Shown piece after piece: positions 35,761 through 44,407 of a DNA stretch of 64,000 nucleotides; the first letter of the stretch is position 1; each line of letters begins with the position of its first letter. A program made the position numbers and the translations under genes. The notes under the pieces are model-generated. The model made no database searches, had not been told where the DNA came from, and worked only from the letters and a program-made list of their open reading frames with translations. The DNA is from Nocardia sp. BMG111209 (GTDB lineage: Bacteria > Actinomycetota > Actinomycetes > Mycobacteriales > Mycobacteriaceae): the NCBI RefSeq assembly GCF_000381925.1, contig NZ_KB907307.1, positions 4,402,001-4,466,000 of the forward strand, in the 5' to 3' direction.

Positions 35761-37679
35761 TGGCACATACGATCACCGACCTCGTCGCCACCGATATCGA
35801 CGCGTATCTGCGCCTGCACGAACACAAGTCGATGCTGCGGTTCATCACCTGCGGCAGCGTCGACGACGGCAAGTCCACCCTGATCGGGCGGCTGCTCTAC
35901 GACTCGAAACTCGTCTTCTCCGACCATCTCTCGGCGCTGGAACAGGATTCGAAGACCGTCGGAACCCAGGGCGGGGAACTGGATTTCGCACTGCTGGTGG
36001 ACGGCCTGGCCGCCGAACGCGAACAGGGCATCACCATCGACGTGGCCTATCGGTTCTTCTCCACGGAGAAACGGAAGTTCATCGTCGCCGACACCCCGGG
36101 CCACGAGCAGTACACCCGCAACATGGTCACCGGCGCCTCCACCGCCGACCTCGCGGTCATCCTGATCGATGCCCGCAAGGGGGTGCTCACCCAGACCCGC
36201 CGGCACAGCTATCTGGTGTCGCTGCTGGGTATCCGGCAGGTCGTGCTCGCGGTGAACAAACTCGATCTCGTGGACTATTCGCAGCAGATCTTCGACGCGA
36301 TCGAGGCGGACTACCGGGGTTTCGCCGCCGAGATCGGGCTGACCGAGATCACCTGTATCCCGATGTCCGCGTTGCGGGGCGACAACATCACCGCGGCGAG
36401 TCCGAACATCCCGTGGTACACCGGACCGTCGCTGATCGAGCACCTGGAAACGGTGGAGATCGCACAGGAATCGCCGTCCGGGCCGTTCCGGCTGCCGGTG
36501 CAGTGGGTCAACCGGCCCGATCTCGACTTCCGTGGCTTCTCCGGCCAGATCGCCGGTGGCACAATCCGTCCCGGTGACCGGGTGCGGGTCCTGCCGTCCG
36601 GCCAGGACAGCACCGTCGACCGGATCGTCACCGCCACCGGCGATCTCACCGAAGCCGTTGCCGGGCAGTCGATCACACTCACCCTCACCGACGAGGTCGA
36701 CATCAGCCGCGGTGACGTGCTCGCCGCCGCGACCGCGCCGCCCGCCGCGGCGGACCAATTCGAATGCCACCTGGTCTGGATGAGCGATCAGCCGATGCTG
36801 CCGCACCGGCCGTACCTGCTGAAGCTCGGCGCCCGCACGGTCACCGCCACCGTCGCGGCGCCGAAGTACAAGGTCAACGTCAACACCCTGGAGCACACCG
36901 CCGCGCGCACACTGGAACTCAACGAGATCGGCGTCGCCAACCTGGAACTGGACCGGCGGATCCCGTTCGACCCGTATGCCGAGAACCGGGACATGGGCGG
37001 GTTCATCCTCGTCGACCGGTTCACCAATGCCACGGTGGCCGCCGGGATGCTGCACTTCGCGCTGCGGCGCGCCGACAATGTGCACTGGCAGAGCGTGGAG
37101 GTGGACAAGGCTGCCCGCGCGCGCGAGAAGCGGCAGCATCCGGCGGTGGTCTGGTTCACCGGCCTGTCCGGCGCCGGCAAGTCCACCATCGCCAATCTCG
37201 TCGAAAAGCGTTTGCACGAGCAGGGTTTCCACACCTATCTGCTCGACGGCGACAACATCCGGCACGGCCTGAACCGGGATCTGGGGTTCACCGACGCCGA
37301 CCGGGTGGAGAACATCCGGCGCATCATCGAGGTCTCCCGGCTCATGACCGACGCCGGACTGATCGTGCTGGCGTCGTTCATCTCCCCGTTCCGCGCCGAA
37401 CGCCGGATGGCCCGGGAACTGCTGGAGCCGGGTGAATTCGTCGAGGTCCACGTCGACACCCCGCTGTCCGTCGCGGAGGCACGGGATCCGAAAGGCTTGT
37501 ACGCCAAGGCCCGTCGCGGCGAGCTGCGGAACTTCACCGGTATCGACTCCCCCTACGAGCCCCCGGAAGCACCGGAACTGCGCCTGGCCGCCGCCGGCCC
37601 CGGCACCGCGGCGGAACTGGCCGAACAGGTCGTCACGCATCTGCGCGACGCCGGCCTGCTCGGCCCGATCGAGGACTGA
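35760..37679 (+). CDS. cysNC: Bifunctional sulfate adenylyltransferase subunit 1 / APS kinase
   Basis: This 639-aa fusion carries a CysN GTPase (1-~430) with [27 protein letters not shown] and NKLDLVD. It is followed by EF-Tu-like beta domains and an APS kinase (CysC, ~460-639) with [15 protein letters not shown] and [16 protein letters not shown]. It makes APS and then PAPS, the sulfate donor. The CysN-CysC fusion is usual in mycolata. No APS/PAPS reductase or sulfite reductase gene is in the window, so this copy seems devoted to PAPS for sulfotransfer. Confidence 0.96.
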   Translation: MAHTITDLVATDIDAYLRLHEHKSMLRFITCGSVDDGKSTLIGRLLYDSKLVFSDHLSALEQDSKTVGTQGGELDFALLVDGLAAEREQGITIDVAYRFFSTEKRKFIVADTPGHEQYTRNMVTGASTADLAVILIDARKGVLTQTRRHSYLVSLLGIRQVVLAVNKLDLVDYSQQIFDAIEADYRGFAAEIGLTEITCIPMSALRGDNITAASPNIPWYTGPSLIEHLETVEIAQESPSGPFRLPVQWVNRPDLDFRGFSGQIAGGTIRPGDRVRVLPSGQDSTVDRIVTATGDLTEAVAGQSITLTLTDEVDISRGDVLAAATAPPAAADQFECHLVWMSDQPMLPHRPYLLKLGARTVTATVAAPKYKVNVNTLEHTAARTLELNEIGVANLELDRRIPFDPYAENRDMGGFILVDRFTNATVAAGMLHFALRRADNVHWQSVEVDKAARAREKRQHPAVVWFTGLSGAGKSTIANLVEKRLHEQGFHTYLLDGDNIRHGLNRDLGFTDADRVENIRRIIEVSRLMTDAGLIVLASFISPFRAERRMARELLEPGEFVEVHVDTPLSVAEARDPKGLYAKARRGELRNFTGIDSPYEPPEAPELRLAAAGPGTAAELAEQVVTHLRDAGLLGPIED

Positions 37680-37685
37680 ACGGCC

Positions 37686-38447
37686 GTGAGCGACAACACC
37701 TTCACCGCGGGCACCGAATCGGTGACCGCCGCCGACCACGCACTGGCCGCGCGACTGGCCGGCGAGGCGGGCCGGTTGCTGCTGGCGATCCGGGACGAGG
37801 GCGGTGCGGCAGGCGACCGGAAATCCGATGAACTGCTGCTGCAACGCCTCTCGGCCGAACGACCGCACGACGCGGTGCTGTCGGAGGAGAGCACCGACGA
37901 CCCGGTCCGGCTCGGCCGCCGGCGGGTCTGGATCATCGATCCGCTCGACGGCACCCGCGAATACGGGGAACCACCCCGCGACGACTGGGCCGTACACGTG
38001 GCGCTCGCCCTCGACGGCCGGGCCGCGGTCGGCGCGGTGGCGCTGCCGGGCGCGGATCTGGTGCTGCACACCGGCGCACCGCCGATGCTCGCCCCCGCGG
38101 CGCCGGGACCGATCCGGCTCGCCGTCTCGCGCACCCGGCCCCCGGCCTGCGTGGATCTGCTCACCGAGCGGCTCGGTGCGCGGTTGGTGCCGATGGGTTC
38201 GGCCGGAGCCAAGGCGATGGCCGTGGTGCGCGGCGCCGCCGATGTCTACGCGCATTCCGGCGGCCAGTACGAATGGGACTCCTGCGCACCGGTCGCCGTC
38301 GCCGCGGCCGCCGGGCTGCACGTGTCCCGCCTCGACGGATCGCCGCTGCACTACAACCGGCCCGACCCCTACCTGCCCGACCTGCTGATCTGCCGACCCG
38401 AAATGGCGAGCACGGTACTCGCCGCACTCGACGGCGCCACGGTCTGA
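37686..38447 (+). CDS. cysQ: 3'-phosphoadenosine 5'-phosphate phosphatase
   Basis: This 253-aa inositol-monophosphatase-fold enzyme starts at GTG 37686, 6 bp after cysNC. The metal sites are VLSEES, IIDPLDGTREY and YEWDSCAPVAVAAAAG, all intact. CysQ hydrolyses PAP, the by-product of sulfotransferases, and so relieves product inhibition. Its presence after cysD-cysNC agrees with PAPS being used for sulfotransfer and not for cysteine synthesis. Confidence 0.93.
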   Translation: MSDNTFTAGTESVTAADHALAARLAGEAGRLLLAIRDEGGAAGDRKSDELLLQRLSAERPHDAVLSEESTDDPVRLGRRRVWIIDPLDGTREYGEPPRDDWAVHVALALDGRAAVGAVALPGADLVLHTGAPPMLAPAAPGPIRLAVSRTRPPACVDLLTERLGARLVPMGSAGAKAMAVVRGAADVYAHSGGQYEWDSCAPVAVAAAAGLHVSRLDGSPLHYNRPDPYLPDLLICRPEMASTVLAALDGATV

Positions 38448-38498
38448 CCCGTTCCGGCCGCCGCCTCACCACACCGGCGGGCGGCGGGCGGACGGCCG

Positions 38499-39881
38499 CT
38501 ACTTCAGGTCAGCGAGGCTCTTGCCGACATCGGCCAGCGTCAGCGGCTTCTCCGGATAATTCTGATACACATACGGATTCGCGTCACAGCGGAACGGGCC
38601 GGTATCGGGCTTGAAATCGGCCGCCTTCCAGCCACCGGACGTGGCCTGCTCGATGTTGTAGCACTTCGGCAGGGCCGCACCGGTACGCGCGAGATCGACC
38701 GGAGCCTGCAATCCGCCGGCGGTCCACGACCGTTCCCCGACCGCGTTGTCGTACACGCACTTCCGGGTCAGCGCGTCCCCGCAGGCCGAGGCCGACTTCG
38801 CGAACAGCGTCCACGCGACGAAGGCGCGCAGCGCCGGATAGGTCACATCGGCGCCGGGAGCGTACTTCGCGAAGAGATCCTTCACCTGTTGCACCGCCGG
38901 AATGCGATCGGCCTGCTCCAGCGGCGCGGTGCCCTGGATGTCGGCGACATTGTGTTGCGCGGCAATCGAACTACCGGCCAGCTGGATGAACTTCGAGGTG
39001 TAGGCGTTGTTGTTGGTGTCGATCCAGTCCAGCGTGTAGTTCATGCCGGTGAGCACGTCCTCCAGCTTCGCGAGGCTCGCGAAGTCACCGAGGAAGATCA
39101 GGCCCTTGACACCCTTGCTCTTGATGGCCTGCGCGTACGGCGTCCAGTCCGGTACGCCCGCAGCGGGATACAGGTCGTTGTAGACGACCGTCGCCCCACC
39201 GGCGGTGAGCTCCTCCACGTACTTCGGGGTCATCGTCTTGGTGACCGGAGAGTCACCGTTGATGAGTCCCACCGCCGACGCCGAGGCCGGGAACGCCTCC
39301 TTCAACAGCCAGCGATGGAATCCGGTACCCGGCGCGTAGGGCAGCGAGGCGGACTCGCCACCGCCGACCTGGAGATCCGAACCCACACTGGTACCCATCA
39401 CGGCCTGTGCCGGGAAATCCGGTAGCAGACACGACAATCGGTCCTTCACCCCCAGCCCGTCCAGCGCCGCCCCACCACCGACCAGCGCGAAGTCGTCACG
39501 ACAGGCCTCGAGCATGCGCTGCCGGACCTCCATCATCTTGGTGTCGTGCAGATCGACCACCAGCCGACGCCCGGCGACGCCGCCGTTGTCGTTACACCAC
39601 GACGTGAAAACCTTTGCCGCGTCGCTGAACTCGGGGTTCTTGGTGAAACCGATATCGCTGAACACCCCCACCTTCAGCTCGCTCGCGCTCACCCCCTGCG
39701 CGGGCGAACTCTTCGGCGATCCGGCATGACAGATGCCCTTCAGATCACCGAAGTCTCCCCCGGACGCCGACGCACCGGTCGTGCCGGCCGTGGTGCTCTC
39801 CCCGCCTCCCCCACGGCTGCATCCGGCGGCGAGCAACGCAACCGCCATCAGCGCGACGAGTATCCGCCTCGACTTCACCAT
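38499..39881 (-). CDS. Solute-binding lipoprotein, branched-chain amino acid receptor type
   Basis: This 460-aa protein has signal MVKSRRILVALMAVALLAAG with lipobox LLAAGC. The rest is a type I periplasmic-binding fold (SELKVGVFSDIGFTKNPEFS, GLINGDSPVTKTMTPKYVEE, VKGLIFLGDFASLAKLEDVL). Such receptors deliver ligands to ABC importers, but no permease or ATPase gene is nearby. The inverted repeat at 39971-39999 lies about 90 bp upstream and resembles the operators of the sulfotransferase cluster, so it may bind the cluster's substrate or product outside the cell. Confidence 0.82.
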   Translation of the reverse strand: MVKSRRILVALMAVALLAAGCSRGGGGESTTAGTTGASASGGDFGDLKGICHAGSPKSSPAQGVSASELKVGVFSDIGFTKNPEFSDAAKVFTSWCNDNGGVAGRRLVVDLHDTKMMEVRQRMLEACRDDFALVGGGAALDGLGVKDRLSCLLPDFPAQAVMGTSVGSDLQVGGGESASLPYAPGTGFHRWLLKEAFPASASAVGLINGDSPVTKTMTPKYVEELTAGGATVVYNDLYPAAGVPDWTPYAQAIKSKGVKGLIFLGDFASLAKLEDVLTGMNYTLDWIDTNNNAYTSKFIQLAGSSIAAQHNVADIQGTAPLEQADRIPAVQQVKDLFAKYAPGADVTYPALRAFVAWTLFAKSASACGDALTRKCVYDNAVGERSWTAGGLQAPVDLARTGAALPKCYNIEQATSGGWKAADFKPDTGPFRCDANPYVYQNYPEKPLTLADVGKSLADLK

Positions 39882-39970
39882 CGTTCTCCTCGTTCACTGC
39901 CGCCGGTGGCCGACTTCGCCCGGCACCGGCAACTCCGGTCCGACCGGCAAGCCGGCCCAACACGGATCTT

Positions 39971-39999
39971 GTTATTGCAAAGCCAGCTTTGCAGATAAC
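39971..39999. promoter_or_regulatory. Putative IclR operator before the solute-binding protein
   Basis: Arms GTTATTGCAAAGC (39971-39983) and GCTTTGCAGATAAC (39986-39999) pair along their length apart from one extra base. The core GCAAA-N6-TTTGC matches the site at 33739-33754, and the outer GTTAT matches the site at 34828. There is no T-run, so a terminator is unlikely. Confidence 0.6.
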
Positions 40000-40065
40000 A
40001 GGTGAACTTCGGATCGTTTTCGGTGAGGAGCAGTCCGGCCCCCGACTGCCGGGCTGCCGGCAGCG

Positions 40066-41310
40066 TCAGCCCTGCGGAACCGGCGCTCGATCGATACGAC
40101 GCTCGGCCGCCCGCAGAATGCGCCGCCGGCGCAGGGCCGTGCGCAGGCCGCGGTGTCGGGTGCCGTCGGCGGCAATGGTGGTGGAGCCGGCGAACTTTCG
40201 TTCCGAGGCGGTCTCCGGCGCGTCGTCGGAGGTCGCGATGAGGAAGCGGTCCGGCAGGGCGAGTTTGTGGACCGTGCGCATGACCAGGAGGTACTGATGC
40301 AGCAGCGGGCCGCTGGTGTAGGGCAGATCGTATTTGTCGCAGAGGGCCCGGACCCGCACGGCGATCTCGGGATAGCGGTTGGCGGGCAGATCGGGGAACA
40401 GATGGTGCTCGATCTGGTGGCTCAGATGGCCGCTGAGGAAGGCGAGTACCGGGCCGGCGTCGAAATTCGCCGAACCCAGCATCTGCCGCAGATACCACTC
40501 GGGCGCGGTCTCCTTCTCGATCGCCTCGGCGGTGAACTTCTCGGCGCCGTCGGGGAAGTGACCACAGAAGATCACCAGATAGGCCCAGACGTTGCGCAGC
40601 GCGTTCGCGGCGAGAACGGCGGTCAGCGTGCGCCGCCAGCGGCGGCCGCTCAGCGCGGGGAACAGCAGGTAGTCCTTGGCGACCTGCCGTGCGACCTTCC
40701 CGGACAGGATCTTGGCCTGCGCGAACTTCTCGTCCCGGGTGATGGGCCGGGCGCGTTCGGCGTCGAGGCCGTGGATGGCGATCCCCCACTCGAAGGCGGC
40801 CGCCAGCAGGATGTTCTGCAGCGGCTGCAACAACATCCACGGCCGCCACGGCTGGTCGCGGGTCACCCGCATCACGCCGAATCCGATGTCGTCGTCCATG
40901 CCGAGAACATTGGTGAACACGTGGTGGCGGTAGTTGTGCGCGTAGCGCCACTGCGCCGACGAGCCCGCCATGTCCCATTCCCAAGTGGTGGAATGGATTT
41001 CGGGATCGTTCATCCAATCCCATTGGCCGTGACCGACGTTGTGGCCGATCTCCATGTTCTCGATGCTCTTCGCCACGGCCAGCGCGACGGTGCCCAGGGA
41101 GAGCCCGATCCGGTTGCGGCTCAACATGATCACGAGACGCGCCGCGACGTCGAGACCGCGCTGGGCCGCGATCGTGCGGCGGATGTAGGTCGCGTCCCGG
41201 GTTCCGCGGCCGTCCTCGATATCGCGCCGGATCTCGTCGAGTTCGCGTCCCAGCGCCTCGATATCGGCCGCGCTCAGATGTGCGTAGACGGCGACGTCGG
41301 TAATTGCCAT
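40066..41310 (-). CDS. Membrane fatty acid desaturase
   Basis: This 414-aa di-iron desaturase of the DesA3/front-end type has three histidine boxes: HNVGHGQWDW, HNYRHH and HQIEHHLFPDLP, all complete. Four membrane-spanning stretches are expected. The HQIEHH form of box 3 is typical of front-end and linoleoyl-CoA-type desaturases that use acyl-lipids or acyl-CoA with an electron donor, which is not encoded nearby. The TetR-type regulator lies upstream on the same strand, and a putative operator of that regulator stands at 41477-41503. Confidence 0.92.
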   Translation of the reverse strand: MAITDVAVYAHLSAADIEALGRELDEIRRDIEDGRGTRDATYIRRTIAAQRGLDVAARLVIMLSRNRIGLSLGTVALAVAKSIENMEIGHNVGHGQWDWMNDPEIHSTTWEWDMAGSSAQWRYAHNYRHHVFTNVLGMDDDIGFGVMRVTRDQPWRPWMLLQPLQNILLAAAFEWGIAIHGLDAERARPITRDEKFAQAKILSGKVARQVAKDYLLFPALSGRRWRRTLTAVLAANALRNVWAYLVIFCGHFPDGAEKFTAEAIEKETAPEWYLRQMLGSANFDAGPVLAFLSGHLSHQIEHHLFPDLPANRYPEIAVRVRALCDKYDLPYTSGPLLHQYLLVMRTVHKLALPDRFLIATSDDAPETASERKFAGSTTIAADGTRHRGLRTALRRRRILRAAERRIDRAPVPQG

Positions 41311-41476
41311 ATTTCCTACCCTCGGGTTCCTGTGAGCTGTGCCGCGGGAAGTGGTGATCGCGCCCTCGATGGCTACGACCTCGCCCCGGCTGGTTCCGGT
41401 CGCGACCTGCCTGATCGGCGGTCACTCGACACATGAACCGGTTACCGCCAGCGTAGGTGCCCTAACCGGTAAATAT

Positions 41477-41503
41477 CTACAATGTAGTGTAACGTTGTTA
41501 ACA
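41477..41503. promoter_or_regulatory. Putative TetR operator before the desaturase gene
   Basis: CTACAATGTAG (imperfect palindrome, 41477-41487) is followed by GTGTAACGTTGTTAAC. The CTACAATG half-site equals the one in the TetR gene's own promoter (42307-42314), and AACGTTGT equals 44293-44300. It lies about 170 bp before the desaturase start. Confidence 0.55.
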
Positions 41504-41519
41504 CGGTCCGTCCGGACCG

Positions 41520-42254
41520 TCATCCACGGTGCGGACCGCTGTTCGACAGGTTCGCGGCCAGGCCGGTCAACAGGATGTCGAGCCCGCGCTCGAGTTCGGC
41601 GGTGCCGTCGTAGGCGTCGAGGACCGGCGCCAGTTCACGCAGCAGCGGGAACTCGCTGATGGGCAGCCGATACAGCCCGAGCCGGAGTACGCCGTCGGTC
41701 TCCTCGGGGTTCTCCACGACCTCCTGCAGTTCGTTGAGGACGTGCCCGAACAGGAATCCGAAGAAGGCCCGATAAACGTGCAGCGCGTCGGCGCCGGAGA
41801 ATCCGGCCCGCGTCAGCAGCGCCAGCATATCCTCCAGCGGCCGCAGCACCGCCTGTGACCGCAGTCCCAGCGGCGTCGCCAGCGGCCGGGTCACCAGCAG
41901 CGGCACCACATTCGGATGGTCCAGCGCCAGCCGGCGGAAATCCCTTGCCACCACCCGCAACTGGGATCTCCAGTCCGGGGCGCCGGCATCGACCGACAGC
42001 TGCTCGAACACGATTTCGGCCACCCCGTCGAGCACCGCGGCCTTGTTCGACACGTGCCGATAGATCACCATCGGATCGCGCCCCACCGCATCGGCCAGGC
42101 GCCGCATCGACATACCGTCGACCCCGTCGCGGTCGATGATCTCGAGCGCGGACCGCAACACCGCCTCGCGGGTCACCGGACTACGCCGGCGACCGGCGGG
42201 TGACGGCTCGGTTCCGGACCGGGTGGATTCACTGTCGATCGGCAATTCGGCCAT
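41520..42254 (-). CDS. TetR-family repressor with TetR_C-type ligand domain
   Basis: This 244-aa regulator starts at ATG 42254. The HTH is VTREAVLRSALEIIDRDGVD, GMSMRRLADAVGRDPMVIYR and HVSNKAAVLDGV, the variant of the TetR-C group that has PMVIYRHV. The C-terminal ligand domain (80-230) is hydrophobic and helical. CTACA-type elements recur in its own promoter, in that of the desaturase and in that of the PatA-like gene, so it probably controls a small lipid regulon. Confidence 0.9.
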   Translation of the reverse strand: MAELPIDSESTRSGTEPSPAGRRRSPVTREAVLRSALEIIDRDGVDGMSMRRLADAVGRDPMVIYRHVSNKAAVLDGVAEIVFEQLSVDAGAPDWRSQLRVVARDFRRLALDHPNVVPLLVTRPLATPLGLRSQAVLRPLEDMLALLTRAGFSGADALHVYRAFFGFLFGHVLNELQEVVENPEETDGVLRLGLYRLPISEFPLLRELAPVLDAYDGTAELERGLDILLTGLAANLSNSGPHRG

Positions 42255-42300
42255 GGCGGGGAGGGCCTCCTGTTCTGAGCAGCTGAAATTCTCCGATAGT

Positions 42301-42319
42301 GTAGACCTACAATGTTGAC
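42301..42319. promoter_or_regulatory. Putative TetR autoregulatory operator
   Basis: The 19-bp element GTAGACCTACAATGTTGAC is, reverse-complemented, 18/19 identical to 44303-44321. It is 47 bp upstream of the TetR start. Confidence 0.7.
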
Positions 42320-42412
42320 GTACGGGTCGGAGAGGCGTGTACTGGAGGAGCGGATCCACTGGATCGCCGTGCTGAGCATTACTCGATTTCGTCGCCGAAC
42401 AGGAGCATTCCG

Positions 42413-42868
42413 ATGGCGCCACTACAGATTCGTCACCGCTCGGCCCGGCATCGCGTTCCGCCGGACCGCACGCCCCGACTGCGGCTGAAGCCGAAGGCGG
42501 ACAGCACCGGCTACCTCGACGGTGCGTGGTGGCCCCGGTCGGGCAAGCTCGTCGCCGAGCTGCCGGATCTCCTGGCCGTCCTGTCGGTCCGGCTGGGAAC
42601 CGTCCAGCGCGTGGTCTACGACCGGGCGAGCTGGTCACACGTCCCCCGGCAGCTGATACTCGGTGACCGAGCGATCCGCCTGGACGCTTACCCGTTCGAA
42701 CTCGGCAACACCATGTACGTCTACGGCAGCGCCGGTCATGTCATCGTGCTCCGCGTGATCACCGCGAACACCGACCGCGACGTCGCGCACACCGCCCTGA
42801 TGACGATGGTCGCCCGCGATCCGGCGACGCCTCCCGCACCACGACTCGCAACCCGGTCGACCGAGTAG
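42413..42868 (+). CDS. DUF5994-family protein, copy 1
   Basis: This 151-aa protein carries the family hallmark GYLDGAWWPRSGKLVAELPD, then LGTVQRVVYDRASWSHVPRQ and IRLDAYPFELGNTMYVYGSA and VIVLRVI. DUF5994 proteins are common in mycobacteria and Nocardia, often several per genome, with no known biochemical role. It is divergent from the TetR gene. Two further copies lie at 42894 and 45827. Confidence 0.85.
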   Translation: MAPLQIRHRSARHRVPPDRTPRLRLKPKADSTGYLDGAWWPRSGKLVAELPDLLAVLSVRLGTVQRVVYDRASWSHVPRQLILGDRAIRLDAYPFELGNTMYVYGSAGHVIVLRVITANTDRDVAHTALMTMVARDPATPPAPRLATRSTE

Positions 42869-42893
42869 ATCGCGAATCGCGGCCCGCACGGAC

Positions 42894-43478
42894 TCAGCGG
42901 CCCGAGCGGATGTCGCCGGGTATCGCGCCGCCCTCGGAGGCCCACATCTGTTGCGCGGCCGCGTTTTCCGAGTCGTCGCCGCGCGTTCCGGAGTCGTCGC
43001 CGCGAACTCGGGAGTCGTCACCGTGCGCTCGGATGGCGGCGGCCAGCAGTTCGGCGGCCGTGGACGAATCCGCCGACGGTGCGGTGGCGGCGGTCATGAC
43101 GGCTTCCGCCACGTCGGGCGCGGTATCCGGGGGCACGACCAGCAGGATCGTCCGAGCGCCGTCGACGGCGAGGACGTCGACGGTGTGCGCGGGTTTGAAC
43201 CGGTATCCGTCGAGCCGGACCCGGCGCCCGGCGGTGATGAATCCCCTTGGCGTGGTGGACCATTCGAGGAGATGGTAGGTGATCCGGTGGATGGTCCCGA
43301 GCTGTGGCTCCAGATCTGCGAGCAGGTCGGGGGCCTCGACGGTGAGATCGTCGCTGCGGGGCCACCACGCGCCGTCGAGATGACCCGAGCCGGGGACGGT
43401 GGCCCGTCGCCGGACCCGCGCACCGATTGCGGACGGGGGATCACGGCCGGTGTCGACCGGAAGCGTTCCAGTGCTCAT
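42894..43478 (-). CDS. DUF5994-family protein, copy 2, with a charged repeat tail
   Basis: This 194-aa protein from ATG 43478 has HLDGAWWPRSDDLTVEAPDL, LGTIHRITYHLLEWSTTPRG and TVDVLAVDGARTILLVVPPD. The core ends near residue 145. The tail carries three near copies of RGDDS (DDSRVRGDDSGTRGDDSEN), encoded by a short tandem DNA repeat, absent from the other two copies. It is convergent with copy 1 and is followed on the same strand, upstream, by a small membrane protein gene. Confidence 0.85.
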   Translation of the reverse strand: MSTGTLPVDTGRDPPSAIGARVRRRATVPGSGHLDGAWWPRSDDLTVEAPDLLADLEPQLGTIHRITYHLLEWSTTPRGFITAGRRVRLDGYRFKPAHTVDVLAVDGARTILLVVPPDTAPDVAEAVMTAATAPSADSSTAAELLAAAIRAHGDDSRVRGDDSGTRGDDSENAAAQQMWASEGGAIPGDIRSGR

Positions 43479-43503
43479 GACGGCTGTTCCTTTCTGCTGT
43501 GCG

Positions 43504-43761
43504 TCAGCTGGGCTGGGGTACATCGAGGTGGCAGGTACCCACCGTCGGATGCATGCCGAGGTAGTTCAGCGGGCCGGCGATGATCGTGACCGCGATGGTC
43601 CCGGCGGTCGCGCAGGTGGTCGGGGCGCTGGTGTAGTAGTGCCGCTGCCCACCGGCGACGACGCCGATGATCAGCCAGGCGAGCACCAGGATTCCGACGA
43701 GGCCGGCTGCTCCGGAGCGACGTACGGGAAGCCTCCGACGGTCGCTCGCATAGGTTCTCAT
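43504..43761 (-). CDS. Small secreted or membrane-anchored protein
   Basis: This 85-aa protein starts at ATG 43761 (MRTYASDRRRLPVRRSGAAG). It has one hydrophobic helix (GLVGILVLAWLIIGVVAGG) and an extracytoplasmic domain of about 45 residues with two Cys (TTCATAGT, GTCHLDV), probably disulphide-bonded. It ends about 25 bp before DUF5994 copy 2, so they may be co-transcribed. The family is unknown. Confidence 0.6.
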   Translation of the reverse strand: MRTYASDRRRLPVRRSGAAGLVGILVLAWLIIGVVAGGQRHYYTSAPTTCATAGTIAVTIIAGPLNYLGMHPTVGTCHLDVPQPS

Positions 43762-43831
43762 GGGTTTCGTTCTCCACATCGTTCGATTTCAGGGCACTGA
43801 TGAGCTGTGCGGACGGGCCGCCGCGAGCGGG

Positions 43832-44248
43832 TTATCGACCGTGGCGCGACGGAACCGCGTGCCGCCGGGTTTCCGGCTCGGCCACACCGCCGGAGGTGAC
43901 GACCTCGGTCGCGCGAGTGTCCGCACGGGCGGGGGCGGTCCGGCAGTCAGCCTCGGCATCCCGCGGGTCACGATCGCGCAGGTCCCGATCGCGTAGGTCC
44001 TGGCGGGCGACACGGCCTCGGCGGGCGGTGCGGCGGGCGCCGGCGAGCAGCAGAGCGAGTCCGGCGATACCGATTCCGCCGACGACGATGCCGTAGAGGA
44101 ACAACACCCCGGTGGATCCGGTGATGTGGTAGCCGAACAGCGAGAAATTGTCGGTCAATGCGTGGTTGCTTCCGCCGTTGGCGAAGACTCCCGCGAATCC
44201 GACGAGGACGGCGATGACGAGGATGGCGAGTCCGATGATGACGATCAT
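43832..44248 (-). CDS. Small two-helix membrane protein with charged tail
   Basis: This 138-aa protein begins MIVIIGLAILVIAVLVGFAG and has a second helix at about residues 48-68 (VLFLYGIVVGGIGIAGLALL). A long basic-acidic tail follows with repeats of DLRDRD. The intervening loop carries the motif NHALTDNFSLFGYHITGSTG. This pattern occurs in small actinobacterial envelope proteins of unknown function. It is divergent from the PatA-like gene, and the shared upstream region contains the TetR operator at 44303. Confidence 0.65.
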   Translation of the reverse strand: MIVIIGLAILVIAVLVGFAGVFANGGSNHALTDNFSLFGYHITGSTGVLFLYGIVVGGIGIAGLALLLAGARRTARRGRVARQDLRDRDLRDRDPRDAEADCRTAPARADTRATEVVTSGGVAEPETRRHAVPSRHGR

Positions 44249-44302
44249 GGGATCCCCTCCGATCTGTTGGTTACTTCCAGTACACGCCTGCCAACGTTGT
44301 AT

Positions 44303-44321
44303 GTCAACACTGTAGGTCTAC
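44303..44321. promoter_or_regulatory. Putative TetR operator before the PatA-like gene
   Basis: GTCAACACTGTAGGTCTAC is the reverse complement, with one difference, of the element before the TetR gene (42301-42319). AACGTTGT at 44293 repeats 41491-41498. It lies in the divergent promoter of the two-helix protein and the acyltransferase. Confidence 0.7.
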
Positions 44322-44407
44322 GTGATCTGCCCTGGTCCGACGGTCCTCGGCGACCGGGGGCGAGGCCCGGGGCGGCACTCCCGGCGGAGATGGGGGACGA
44401 TGGATCG

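Noticed and set aside
35751..38351. Minus-strand frame of 866 codons opposite cysNC and cysQ
   Set aside because: cysNC and cysQ carry complete catalytic motifs on the plus strand, so this is a shadow frame.
39971..39999. Rho-independent terminator for the desaturase gene
   Set aside because: The arms are A/T-rich and there is no T-run. The sequence matches operator-like sites elsewhere, so an operator is favoured.
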